Shown piece after piece: positions 44,520 to 53,734 of a stretch of 64,000 bases of DNA. Source of the stretch: Streptomyces sp. NBC_01431 (GTDB lineage: Bacteria; Actinomycetota; Actinomycetes; Streptomycetales; Streptomycetaceae); assembly GCF_036231355.1 (NCBI RefSeq), contig NZ_CP109496.1, positions 1,240,001 to 1,304,000 of the forward strand. The letters run 5' to 3'. The notes under the pieces were generated by a model that did no database searches, had not been told where the DNA came from, and saw only the letters and a list, made by a program, of their open reading frames with translations. The translations under genes were made by a program, and so were the position numbers. Each line of letters opens with the position of its first letter. Within the stretch, counting starts at the first letter, position 1.

Positions 44520-45547
44520 CCCTGGCACCTCGATTCGCTGACCGGGATGCCGGTGGGCGGGGCGCTGCCGTCCTCGGTGTTCACGCCGGACACCTTGGCT
44601 TCGCAGAGGTAGAGGTTGAGCCAGGATCCGTAGCTGGCGATGCGGGTGACGGCGCGCATCTTGTCGGGCGTCCTCTTCAGGAAGTTCTCGATCTGGGGCG
44701 CGCTGTCGGCGAGGTTCGCGGACAGTCGGCCGAGCTGTTTGACGTCCTCCTTCAGCGGCTCTCTGCCGTCCTGGAACAGCCCGGCGGTGACCGTCGTCAG
44801 ATCGCCCATCGCGGCGATCGCCTCGCCGAGCGGCTTGCGGTCCCCCGCGAACCCCGATACGAGTTGCTGGAGCGTCACCACCAGGTCGTTGAAGCCCGCC
44901 TCGCGGTCGTTGACGGTGGTCAGGACGGTGTTGAGGTTGGTGATGACCTCGCCGATCACCTTGTCCTTGGCGGCGACGGTCGTGGTGAGCGAACCGATGT
45001 GCCGCAGCAGGCTGTCGACGGTGCCGCCCTCGCCCTGGAGGACCTGCACGATGGAGCCGGCGAGTTCGTTGACGTCCTTGGGCGAGAGCCCTTCGAACAG
45101 GGGCTGGAAACCGTTGAAGAGCTCGGTGAGGTCGAGGGCGGGGGTGGTGCGCTCGACCGGGATCGTCGCGCCGGGCGCCAGTGTCGCGCCCACCGCGCCG
45201 GCCCCCCGGCCCAGTTCGACGTACCGCTGGCCCACCATGTTGAGGTACTTGATGGCGGCGGTGGCCGTGCCCGGCAGGATCCGGCTGCGCTGCACGGAGA
45301 ACGTGACCTGCGCGAGCCGCCGGTCGACGACCTCGACGCCGTCCACCTGGCCGACCTTCACTCCGGCGATGCGGACGCTGTCGCCCTCGATCAGACCGGT
45401 CGCATCGGTGAACCGGGCCCGGTACGTCGTGGTGTCGCCGACCCCGGTGTTGGCGATGGACAGCGCCAGGACGGTGGTGGTGAGTGCCGTCACCAGGACG
45501 AAGACCAGTGACTTGACGAGCGGACCCGTGATGCTGCGGCGGTTCAC
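44516..45547 (-). CDS. mceB: Mce family protein MceB
   Basis: 343 residues from GTG 45547, overlapping the MceA stop as GTGA. Membrane helix about 12-32; MCE domain about 38-120 (YRARFTDATGLIEGDSVRIA, VKVGQVDGVEVVDRRLAQVT, IKYLNMVGQRYVELGRG); helical region about 135-300. Part of the six-subunit Mce assembly that carries lipids across the envelope in actinobacteria. Confidence 0.93.
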   Translation of the reverse strand: MNRRSITGPLVKSLVFVLVTALTTTVLALSIANTGVGDTTTYRARFTDATGLIEGDSVRIAGVKVGQVDGVEVVDRRLAQVTFSVQRSRILPGTATAAIKYLNMVGQRYVELGRGAGAVGATLAPGATIPVERTTPALDLTELFNGFQPLFEGLSPKDVNELAGSIVQVLQGEGGTVDSLLRHIGSLTTTVAAKDKVIGEVITNLNTVLTTVNDREAGFNDLVVTLQQLVSGFAGDRKPLGEAIAAMGDLTTVTAGLFQDGREPLKEDVKQLGRLSANLADSAPQIENFLKRTPDKMRAVTRIASYGSWLNLYLCEAKVSGVNTEDGSAPPTGIPVSESRCQG

Positions 45548-46797
45548 TTGATGGTCACCTCGCTCCCCCGCAGGACGGGTCCGACGAGCAGGCTGCTCCA
45601 GTTGGGCAGGGACTGCGGGGCCCGCTTCATGTCGGGGGCGAGCAGTTCGTTCACCAGTTGGTTCTCCTGCGGGGAGTTGGGCAGCCCGAGACCGGCGTCG
45701 CCGACCGCCGCCGTCCTGGCGGGAGCGCTCGCGGCGGGGAGCGGGACGCCGAGGTAGGGCACCGGGTAGCAGTGCGGGCCGTCGCCGGCCGGGTATGCGG
45801 GGGTGTCGCGCCCGGGGACGTACTTGCCGAGGGAGGGCACTGCCTTCACGGTGACGTGGAGTCCCGGCTCGTCCGTGCCCTTGCCCAAGGCCTTGTCCAT
45901 GGCGGGGACGAAGCCGGAGAGGGTGCGCAGGGTGCAGGGGAAGGAGGCGGAGTACTCGGCGAGCAGTCGCAGCGTCGGGCGGCTCACCGCGCTGAGCCGG
46001 ATGATGTTGTCCTTGTTCTGCTGGAGGAAGGCCGTGAGGTCCTGTGCGGTCGTGGTCGTACGGCCGTAGACGTCCAGGAGCCGGCTCTGCTGGTCGACGA
46101 GGGTGTTGGTGGTGGTCGTGGCGTCCGTGAGCGCTTTGAGGATGTCGGGGGCGGCGTCGCTGTAGGCCCGGGTGACCTGGACGAGCTGTTTCAGATCGGC
46201 GTTGAGGGCGGGCAGGTCCGGGTTGAACTTCTTCAGATGGGCATCCAGGGTGACGAGGGTGTCGCCGAGCTGGGTGCCGCGCCCGCGCAGCGCCTGGGCG
46301 ACGGCGGACAGCGTGACCGACAGCTTCTCCGGCTTCACCGCGGTGAGCATCGGCAGCACGTGGTCGAGGACTTGCCCCAGTTCGATGGCGTCGCGGGAGC
46401 GGTCCTGCGGGATGACCGCATCGGCCGGGAGCGTGCTCGTGGACGGGTGCGACGGCGGTACGAGCGCCACGAACCGCTCGCCGAACAGGGTGGTCGGCAG
46501 CATCTGCGCGGTCACGTCGGAGGGCACGCGGCTGAGGCTGCCGGGCTGGAGGGCGAGGGTCAGCTTCGCTCCGTCGCCGTCGGCGCTGATGCCGCGGACC
46601 TCGCCGATGACGACGCCGCGCAGTTTCACCTCGGCGCCCGGGTGCATCTCGTTGCCGACGCTTCCGGTCTCGACGGTCACGGTGTCCGAGCGGGTGAAGT
46701 CCTTGTCGTACACGGCGATCGAGAGCCATATCAGCAGTGCCGGGACCAGCAGGAAGACGACTCCGGCGAGGCGTTGGCGTACGGTCCGCGCGTTCAT
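45544..46797 (-). CDS. mceA: Mce family protein MceA
   Basis: 417 residues from ATG 46797 (ATGA overlap with the second YrbE gene). The much longer open frame upstream is a shadow of the YrbE genes. Membrane helix about 9-27; MCE domain about 35-120 (TVTVETGSVGNEMHPGAEVK, GVVIGEVRGISADG, MLPTTLFGERFVALVPP); helical tunnel region about 140-290 with two Cys at the end (FPCTLRT, GPHCYPVPY). Confidence 0.93.
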   Translation of the reverse strand: MNARTVRQRLAGVVFLLVPALLIWLSIAVYDKDFTRSDTVTVETGSVGNEMHPGAEVKLRGVVIGEVRGISADGDGAKLTLALQPGSLSRVPSDVTAQMLPTTLFGERFVALVPPSHPSTSTLPADAVIPQDRSRDAIELGQVLDHVLPMLTAVKPEKLSVTLSAVAQALRGRGTQLGDTLVTLDAHLKKFNPDLPALNADLKQLVQVTRAYSDAAPDILKALTDATTTTNTLVDQQSRLLDVYGRTTTTAQDLTAFLQQNKDNIIRLSAVSRPTLRLLAEYSASFPCTLRTLSGFVPAMDKALGKGTDEPGLHVTVKAVPSLGKYVPGRDTPAYPAGDGPHCYPVPYLGVPLPAASAPARTAAVGDAGLGLPNSPQENQLVNELLAPDMKRAPQSLPNWSSLLVGPVLRGSEVTIK

Positions 46798-47597
46798 CCG
46801 GCCACCTTCACGGTCGTGGTGGCACCCCAGATGGCGAGCGACAGGAAGAAGTCGGTGACGGCGATCAGCACGATCGCGTTGCGCACCGAGCGCCCCACGG
46901 CGACGCCGACACCGGCCGGTCCGCCGGTGGCGCGGAAGCCGTAGTAGCAGTGGGCCAGGATCACCAGCACGCTGAAGATGAGCACCTTGAGCACGGAGAG
47001 CAGGACGTCCGTCGGGGACAGGAAGAGGGAGAAGTAGTGGTCGAAGGTGCCGCGTGACTGGCCCTTGAAGACGACCGTGGTCATCCGGGACGCGAAGTAG
47101 GAGCTGAGCAGGCCGATCGCGTACAGCGGGACGATCGCGACGACGCCGGCGATGATTCGGGTGGTGACCAGATAGGGCAGGCTGCGTACGCCCATGCCTT
47201 CGAGGGCGTCGACCTCCTCGTTGATGCGCATGGCGCCGAGCTGGGCGGTGAAGCCCGCGCCGACGGTGGCGGACAGGGCGAGACCGGCGACCAGCGGGGC
47301 GATCTCGCGGGTGTTGAAGTAAGCGGAGACGAACCCGGTGAAGGCGGCGGTGCCGATCTGGTTGAGCGCGGCGTAGCCCTGGAGGCCCACCACGGTGCCG
47401 GTGAACAGGGTCATGGCGATCATCACGCCGATGGTTCCGCCGATGACGCCGAGGCCGCCGCTGCCGAAGGCGACCTCGGCGAGCAGGCGCTGGACCTCCT
47501 TGAGGTAGCGCCGCAGGGTGCGCGGGATCCACAGCAACGCCTTGACGTAGAAGGTGAGTTGGTCGCCCGACCGGTCGAGGAGGCTGAAGAGGCCCAT
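46794..47597 (-). CDS. yrbEB: MlaE/YrbE-type permease B
   Basis: 267 residues, a membrane permease of the MlaE family with about five or six helices. The conserved core is GVMIAMTLFTGTVVGLQGYA, NTREIAPLVAGLALSATVGA and the cytosolic coupling segment AQLGAMRINEEVDALEGMGV, which contacts the ATPase. It pairs with YrbEA to form the transmembrane channel of the Mce importer. Three bases separate it from YrbEA, and its TGA overlaps the MceA ATG. Confidence 0.94.
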   Translation of the reverse strand: MGLFSLLDRSGDQLTFYVKALLWIPRTLRRYLKEVQRLLAEVAFGSGGLGVIGGTIGVMIAMTLFTGTVVGLQGYAALNQIGTAAFTGFVSAYFNTREIAPLVAGLALSATVGAGFTAQLGAMRINEEVDALEGMGVRSLPYLVTTRIIAGVVAIVPLYAIGLLSSYFASRMTTVVFKGQSRGTFDHYFSLFLSPTDVLLSVLKVLIFSVLVILAHCYYGFRATGGPAGVGVAVGRSVRNAIVLIAVTDFFLSLAIWGATTTVKVAG

Positions 47598-47600
47598 CGT

Positions 47601-48437
47601 TCAGCCGCCCTTCGGGGGGACGATCTGGAGATAGATCCCGGTGAGGACCATGTTCACGAAGAAGAGCAACAGGAAGGTGATGACGACGGACTGGTTGACG
47701 GCGTCGCCGACGCCTTTGGGGCCGCCGCGCGGGTTGAGTCCCCGGTACGCGGCGACGATGCCCGCGATGAAACCGAAGATCAGCGCCTTGAACTCGCTGA
47801 TGTACAGGTCGGGGAGCTGCGCGAGTGCGGAGAAGCTGGAGAGGTAGGCACCGGGGGTGCCGCCCTGAAGGATGACGTTGAAGAAGTAGCCGCCGAGCGT
47901 GCCGACGACGGAGACCATGCCGTTGAGCAGTACGGCCACGAACATGGTGGCCAACACCCGCGGTACGACGAGGCGTTGGACGGGTGAGACGCCCATGACC
48001 TCCATGGCGTCCAGCTCTTCGCGGATGGCGCGGGAGCCCAGGTCGGCGCAGATCGCCGAGCCTCCGGCGCCCGCGATGAGCAGGGCCACGATGAGCGGGC
48101 TGGCCTGCTGGATGACCGCGAGGACGCTGGCGCCGCCAGTGAAGGACTGGGCGCCGAGCTGCTGGGTGAGCGAGCCGACCTGGAGCGCGATGACGGCGCC
48201 GAACGGGATGGAGACGAGGGCCGCGGGCAGGATGGTGACGCTGGCGATGAACCAGAACTGCTCGATGAATTCCCGTAGTTGGAAGGGCCGGCGGAAGGTG
48301 GCTCCGACCACGGCGACGGCCAGCGAGAAGAGCCGGCCGGTCTGGCGGAGCGCGCCGAGGCCGGGAAGCGGGCGGCGCGGCACGGCGGGCGGTGGAGTGG
48401 GCGGGACCGGTGGGGTTCTCTCTGCCTCCGTCGTCAT
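47601..48437 (-). CDS. yrbEA: MlaE/YrbE-type permease A
   Basis: 278 residues. A Pro-rich cytosolic N-terminus (1-25) is followed by MlaE-family helices: FWFIASVTILPAALVSIPFG, GASVLAVIQQASPLIVALLI and the coupling loop CADLGSRAIREELDAMEVMG. Its ATG overlaps the ATPase stop (ATGA). Works with YrbEB, the upstream ATPase and MceA-F. Confidence 0.94.
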   Translation of the reverse strand: MTTEAERTPPVPPTPPPAVPRRPLPGLGALRQTGRLFSLAVAVVGATFRRPFQLREFIEQFWFIASVTILPAALVSIPFGAVIALQVGSLTQQLGAQSFTGGASVLAVIQQASPLIVALLIAGAGGSAICADLGSRAIREELDAMEVMGVSPVQRLVVPRVLATMFVAVLLNGMVSVVGTLGGYFFNVILQGGTPGAYLSSFSALAQLPDLYISEFKALIFGFIAGIVAAYRGLNPRGGPKGVGDAVNQSVVITFLLLFFVNMVLTGIYLQIVPPKGG

Positions 48438-49417
48438 GACGTCGCCCCGCGGGCGGGCGCCATGCCGTCCTCGATGGCCCGCCGGGCCGCGGGCGGCAGC
48501 TGGTCGAGCATGCCGAGGACGCGCCGCTTGCGCCGCAGTACCGCACCGCGGGCGGGCAGTCCCGGCGAGGGTTCCAGTTGCGGCACCAGCGGGCGGGGTG
48601 GACTCGCCGGATTCCGGGCGCTGTTGAGCTCCTCCTTGGCGAGCGTCGCGGCGTCCTTCTCCTCGGACATCCCGATGGGGCCTTCGCGGCGGCCGCTGAG
48701 GAACTGGGCGACGACCGGCTCCTGGCTGGTCAGCAGCACCTCCCGGGGCCCGAAGGTGACGAGGTTGCGGCGGAAGAGCATCCCCATGTTGTCGGGGACG
48801 GTGGCGGCGATGTCCAGGTTGTGGGTGACGATCAGCATCGTCGCGTCGATCTGGGCGTTCAGGTCGATGAGGAGCTGCGAGATGAAGGCGGTGCGGACCG
48901 GGTCGAGTCCGGAGTCCGGCTCGTCGCAGAGGATGATCTGGGGGTCGAGCACCAGGGCACGGGCGAGTCCGGCGCGCTTGCGCATCCCGCCGGAGATCTC
49001 GCCGGGCAGCTTCTCCTCCGAGCCGAGCAGGCCGACCATGTCGACCCGCTCCATGACGATGCGGCGGATCTCCGACTCCTTCTTGCGGGTGTGCTCGCGC
49101 AGCGGGAAGGCGATGTTGTCGAAAAGGGACATCGAGCCGAAGAGCGCGCCGTCCTGGAACATGAGGCCGAAGAGCTTCCGGGTCTCGTAGATGTCGCGCT
49201 CGGGGCTGCTCACCATGTCGACGCCATTTATCAGGACCCGCCCGCGCTCCGGTTTGAGGAGCCCGATGATCGATTTGAGGAATACCGTCTTTCCAGTGCC
49301 GGAGGGACCAAGAAGGACGCTGACCTCACCCGCGGGCAGGGTGAGAGTGATGTCCTGCCAGATGTTCTGCTTGCCGAAGGACTTGGTCAGGCCCTCGACC
49401 ACGACTTCAATTCCCAT
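48434..49417 (-). CDS. mceG: Mce/Mla-type ABC ATPase (MceG/Mkl/MlaF)
   Basis: 327 residues from ATG 49417 with GGAGGTGGG upstream; the longer frame is not conserved. Walker A GPSGTGKTVF (about 38-47), Q-loop MFQDGALF, signature ISGGMRKRAGLARAL and Walker B IILCDEPDSGLDP are those of the MlaF/MceG group. A 90-residue C-terminal extension (PQLEPSPGLP...PPAARRAIEDGM) resembles the regulatory tail of mycobacterial MceG. First gene of the mce operon; in mycobacteria this ATPase is encoded apart from the mce operons. Confidence 0.93.
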   Translation of the reverse strand: MGIEVVVEGLTKSFGKQNIWQDITLTLPAGEVSVLLGPSGTGKTVFLKSIIGLLKPERGRVLINGVDMVSSPERDIYETRKLFGLMFQDGALFGSMSLFDNIAFPLREHTRKKESEIRRIVMERVDMVGLLGSEEKLPGEISGGMRKRAGLARALVLDPQIILCDEPDSGLDPVRTAFISQLLIDLNAQIDATMLIVTHNLDIAATVPDNMGMLFRRNLVTFGPREVLLTSQEPVVAQFLSGRREGPIGMSEEKDAATLAKEELNSARNPASPPRPLVPQLEPSPGLPARGAVLRRKRRVLGMLDQLPPAARRAIEDGMAPARGATS

Positions 49418-49467
49418 CCCACCTCCAGCAGGCCCGCACGAAGTGACACGAGTGCACCGAGAGGCGC

Positions 49468-49497
49468 ACGGTAAGTTGACCAGTACCGCCGAAACAA
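49468..49497 (-). promoter_or_regulatory. Promoter candidate for the mce operon
   Basis: On the minus strand TTGTTT (49497-49492) and TACCGT (49473-49468) are 18 bp apart, about 50 bp before the ATPase start. The match is moderate. Confidence 0.35.
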
Positions 49498-49532
49498 GAA
49501 CCCGGACCGTCACATCGGCGAAATCCCTTTTC

Positions 49533-49551
49533 CTTGTCACGCGTTGACAAG
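49533..49551. promoter_or_regulatory. CTTGTCA dyad upstream of mce operon
   Basis: CTTGTCA-CGCGT-TGACAAG is a perfect dyad with 7-bp arms, about 36 bp upstream of the candidate mce promoter. The half-site CTTGTCAC recurs twice farther on (49871 and 49903). Confidence 0.5.
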
Positions 49552-49867
49552 TTCCGGAGCCGGCCTCGCGGACGGCTGAGCAGAAAGTGAGCAGAAGCGG
49601 TGGTGCGCGAGGGCGGGGTGCCACGACCGAAGGGAGCTCGGCCGCGGCACCCCGGGGCAGCACCCTGGCCGGTAGGAGGGCCGGCCGGGAGCTTTGCCCG
49701 TGCGGATCCCGGCCGTTGGGGGGGCGGCGCCGGGAACGTGGACAAGCAGCGGATACGGGCCCGGACGAGCCGCCCCGGGCCGACCGCACATCGGACGCTA
49801 CGGCCGGGTAACGTGGCTCGGCAATACCAGTTCCAGAAGTTTCCGCGAGCCCGGGTCCGGCCCTCGG

Positions 49868-49936
49868 CAACTTGTCACCGAAGTAGTAACTCCCTTCGCC
49901 AACTTGTCACCGATTGATGGGTTTCACCTGTCACCG
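49868..49936. promoter_or_regulatory. Repeated TTGTCACCGA elements
   Basis: CAACTTGTCACCGA occurs at 49868-49881 and again at 49900-49913, and TGTCACCG a third time at 49929-49936 (periods 32 and 24 bp). They lie in the 775-bp gap between the divergent mce operon and the secreted-protein gene. Apart from these, the dyad at 49533 and weak promoter matches, I see nothing coding in the gap. Confidence 0.5.
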
Positions 49937-50095
49937 CACACCGGGGCAGGGTTTATGCGCCAGGAACCGGAAGCCTGAGCAGGAATGCGGCGGTTCGCGA
50001 CCTGGCAGTACGCACCGAACGACAAGAAAAACCGGCCGATTACTCAGCTGCGACACAAGGAACTCCCCTGCTCGGCACAATCTTGAACGGCGGGA

Positions 50096-50125
50096 TTGTG
50101 CGCCGATGTTTCTCGCAAGTAACGT
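50096..50125 (+). promoter_or_regulatory. Promoter candidate for secreted protein gene
   Basis: TTGTGC (50096-50101) and TAACGT (50120-50125), 18-bp spacer, 68 bp before GTG 50193. Confidence 0.35.
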
Positions 50126-50168
50126 CCGCATCGTCACGGATCGTACGTGGCCGAATCCGTACCCGTAG

Positions 50169-50825
<657 letters not shown>

Positions 50826-50852
50826 TGCCGCCTCACACCTCGCGCATGCCCG

Positions 50853-50890
50853 GGGCCGCCCGGTCCGGCCAACGGCCGGCCGGGCGGCCC
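50853..50890 (+). terminator. Terminator between first and second secreted-protein genes
   Basis: GGGCCGCCCGG (50853-50863) pairs with 50880-50890, and inner CCGGCC with GGCCGG, leaving a single bulged T and a 3-nt loop: 17 bp in all. Confidence 0.75.
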
Positions 50891-50945
50891 ACGGAATGCG
50901 GTGCGGGCACCGGCCGCCGTCCGGGCGAAGGGAGCTGAACGCCAC

Positions 50946-52475
50946 GTGAAAGGAGCCCGGGGCTCGGCCGCGTGGCAGCCGGGAGTGCGCGCGCGCAGGT
51001 CCGTCGCGGCGGCCGTCGTGGTCCTGGCCGGTGTCGTGCCCGGCACGGGGGTGGCCCACGGCGATCAGCGGATCACCACCGAACTCACCTACAGCTGCGC
51101 GTTTCCGGCCGGGGCGCAGCCGGTGAAGGTCACGGTCGGCGCCAGGTTCCCGGACCGAGCCGCACCCGGCGTGCCCATCCGCGCCGCCGAGGTCAGCACG
51201 GCGCTCACCCTGCCCGATGCCGCCGTCGCCCAGCTCACCGCGCTCCATGCGACGACGACGGGCGCCACCACCCGGCTGACGACGCGGGTGACCCAGAACG
51301 GCGCTTTCGCCGACGCGTCCTGGCAGGGCACGGCGCCCTCCGTGCCGCTCGGCTCCCCCGACGGCGCGGTCCTCACCGCAACCGGCGAGGTTCCCACGGT
51401 CACCGCGAACAGTCCGGGCGACCTCACAGTGACGGCGACGACGCTGGCGATCGACTTCGCGCCGCGCACCGCGCAGGGCGCCGCCACCGACCCGGTCACC
51501 GTCCCGGTGTCCTGCACACCCGCCCCTGGAGCGGACGGCCTCCTCGCCAAGGTGCCCATAGCCGGGGCGTCGTCCTCGCCCACGCCGTCCCCCGGCTCCT
51601 CCGCGTCGTCGAAGCCCTCGCCCGACAAGGCGGCCGGCGCCTCGGCCGCCCCGCCCGAGATCGCCGCGCCCAAGGCGCAGGGGACGCCGTCCGCCACCGC
51701 GCCGGAGTGCCGCGGTGACACCACCCAGCCGCTCGCGCTCTCGGCGTACGCCACCGGGTACTCCAACGTCACCAAGCTGGGCGGCGCCTCGCTGATCCCG
51801 GTCTACTGCGCCAAGATCGTCCAGGGGCCCAACCAGCTCAAGCGCATCGAGGTCAGGCCCGGCGTCTTCGAACTCCATCTGCTCCAGCAGTCGCTCGGGC
51901 AGCTCGAATACCAGGGGCGCCGCGAGACACCACCCGCCCCCGCGACCTTCCTGACCTTCGGGTTCATGCCCACCACCGCCACGATGACACTGGAGCAGAG
52001 CGGGCCGATGACCATCGACTCGGATCTCAACAACACGGCGGGGCACGGCGAGACGTACATCAGGATTCCGTTGGTGCTGCACCTGGGCGATGTCAGGGTC
52101 AACGGGACACCGCTCGACGTCGGCCCCAACTGCCGTACCACCGGGCCGGTTTACTCCGCCGATCCGGATCCTGCGAAGAACACCAAGGACCACATGGTCC
52201 TGCTCGGGGTGCTGAAGAAGGGCACGGACACGGTCTGGCGCGGCTACTCGCTCTCCCGCGGCGGCCCGCTGGCCGGCTCCGTGACGATTCCGCCGTTCAC
52301 CGGCTGCGGGGTGGGCGAGGACCTCAGCCCGCTGTTCACCGCCTCGGTGTCCGGGCCCGCCAACGCGGTCAAGCAGAACCAGGGAGCGCCGTGCGCCTCC
52401 GGCATCCCGGACGACCCCGCGAAGCTCTGCACCCCCGACAAGCAGCCGACGACCGTTCCGCCGCCGCTGCGCTGA
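50946..52475 (+). CDS. Secreted DUF6801-domain protein
   Basis: 509 residues from GTG 50946 (GAAGGGAG, 11-bp spacer). Signal peptide about 17-40. Residues about 43-200 match the DUF6801 pattern: TTELTYSCAFPAGAQPVKVT, ALTLPDAAVAQLTAL, TRVTQNGAFAD, a beta-sandwich-like domain. A Ser/Pro/Ala linker (about 205-255) leads to a second beta-rich domain with several cysteines (PVYCAK, GPNCRT, TGCGVG, APCASG). Function unknown; I recall DUF6801 proteins only as actinobacterial envelope or secreted proteins. It lies between two other secreted-protein genes beside mce. Confidence 0.75.
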   Translation: MKGARGSAAWQPGVRARRSVAAAVVVLAGVVPGTGVAHGDQRITTELTYSCAFPAGAQPVKVTVGARFPDRAAPGVPIRAAEVSTALTLPDAAVAQLTALHATTTGATTRLTTRVTQNGAFADASWQGTAPSVPLGSPDGAVLTATGEVPTVTANSPGDLTVTATTLAIDFAPRTAQGAATDPVTVPVSCTPAPGADGLLAKVPIAGASSSPTPSPGSSASSKPSPDKAAGASAAPPEIAAPKAQGTPSATAPECRGDTTQPLALSAYATGYSNVTKLGGASLIPVYCAKIVQGPNQLKRIEVRPGVFELHLLQQSLGQLEYQGRRETPPAPATFLTFGFMPTTATMTLEQSGPMTIDSDLNNTAGHGETYIRIPLVLHLGDVRVNGTPLDVGPNCRTTGPVYSADPDPAKNTKDHMVLLGVLKKGTDTVWRGYSLSRGGPLAGSVTIPPFTGCGVGEDLSPLFTASVSGPANAVKQNQGAPCASGIPDDPAKLCTPDKQPTTVPPPLR

Positions 52476-52568
52476 TTTCTGGCCAACTCAGCTGTACGTA
52501 GCGGCCGTTGACGCGGCCGATCACACATCCAGACGTCGCGAGCCGGGACGTCAGAGGGGACCGACCTC

Positions 52569-53516
52569 ATGAGACCCGTATCCACTCGCCTGCGGGCGGG
52601 ACTGCTGGCCGCAGGCACCGCCCTGACCCTTCTCCCGACGGCGGGGCCGGCCGCGGCGGACTCCGCTCCGGCGGCCCAACTGAACGGCAGCTGGGCCCCG
52701 TTCAGCCGTTGCCCGGTCGACGATCCGGCGATGCTGGCCGCCGACGGGCGCATCGACATCGTGCAGTGCATCGCCTCCCACTCGGCCGACGGCTCCATCA
52801 GACTGGGCAGCACCGAGGTCGTCACCGGCGCCAGCGACCTTCAGCTCGGCGTGGTGCAGCACGCCTCCGGCGCGCCCACCCTGATCGCCCCGGCGGGCGG
52901 CGCGCTCATCGCCGACCCGGCCGACATCCCCGGCGGGCTGCTCGGCCTGATGTGTCCCAGCGACATCCCCGTCATCAGCGACATCTGCCGGCAGATCACC
53001 AACAGCACCCTCAACCGGGTCACCGCGACCGTCGAATCGGCGGGCACCCCCAGTGACTTCAACCTCACGGCGGGCGCCACCACCGGTCGGCCGATCGTCG
53101 CGATACCCATCCGCATCCACCTCCAGAACCCGCTCCTCGGCGGCTCCTGCTACCTCGGCTCCGCCGCCCAACCCATCGTGCTGCGTCCGCAGAACCTCAA
53201 CGCTCCGGCCCTCGGCATCCAGCGCTTCGACGCCGACGGCACGGTCGATGCGACCGGCGTCATGAACCGGCTCAGCCTGACCGGAGCGAACCAGGGCGAC
53301 GCCACCTTCGCGGTGCCCGGCGCGAACGGCTGCGGTCTCGCCGGCCTGCTCGACTGGGCGGTCAACCTGAAGACCGGGCTGCCCTCGGCGGCCGGCCACA
53401 ACAGCGTCGTACTGAACAGCGCGGCCACCTACCTGGCCGGACTGCACGCCCCCGGCACGGTCGTCCCCGACAACGGCAAGCTACTGGCGCAGTACTGGCA
53501 CTCGGCGCTCCGCTAG
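52569..53516 (+). CDS. Secreted protein of unknown function
   Basis: 315 residues from ATG 52569. Sec signal about 8-31 (GPAAA). The mature protein is beta-rich with six or so cysteines (RCPVDD, VQCIAS, LMCPSD, DICRQ, GSCYLG, NGCGLAG). Repeated Leu/Ile/Pro-rich stretches (LIAPAGGALIADPADIPGGL; IVAIPIRIHLQNPLLGGSC) could line a hydrophobic pocket. I do not recognise the family. Its position with two other exported proteins and a PucR regulator next to mce suggests lipid binding outside the cell; this is inference. Confidence 0.72.
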   Translation: MRPVSTRLRAGLLAAGTALTLLPTAGPAAADSAPAAQLNGSWAPFSRCPVDDPAMLAADGRIDIVQCIASHSADGSIRLGSTEVVTGASDLQLGVVQHASGAPTLIAPAGGALIADPADIPGGLLGLMCPSDIPVISDICRQITNSTLNRVTATVESAGTPSDFNLTAGATTGRPIVAIPIRIHLQNPLLGGSCYLGSAAQPIVLRPQNLNAPALGIQRFDADGTVDATGVMNRLSLTGANQGDATFAVPGANGCGLAGLLDWAVNLKTGLPSAAGHNSVVLNSAATYLAGLHAPGTVVPDNGKLLAQYWHSALR

Positions 53517-53523
53517 CCCGCCC

Positions 53524-53567
53524 CCGCGCCCGGCCGGAGGCAGCGCGTCACCGGCCGGCCCGCGCGG
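53524..53567 (+). terminator. Terminator after third secreted-protein gene
   Basis: CCGGCCGG (53530-53537) pairs with 53551-53558; CCGCGC (53524-53529) with GCGCGG (53562-53567) across a 3-nt bulge. Confidence 0.6.
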
Positions 53568-53734
53568 AAACGGCCGACAACCGATCCCCCAAGAAGCTGA
53601 CGGATCGCCAAGTGTTGTACCTCACACGGGAGTTGTTCTAGGTTCAGCAGTCCGCGAAGGTACGCACCTGTCGGCCGGTGAGAGCGCTTTGGCCGGCCTG
53701 TCTCCACCGGGCGCCGTAGTGCAAGGGAAGTGAC

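Noticed and set aside
46798..48546. Upstream extension of the MceA frame to about 1000 codons
   Set aside because: The extension lies over the two YrbE permease genes, which are clearly real; the ATGA start at 46797 fits MceA.
49587..50168. Short open frames in the mce/secreted-protein gap
   Set aside because: No ribosome sites, Arg/Pro-rich random composition and mutual overlap; the region looks regulatory.
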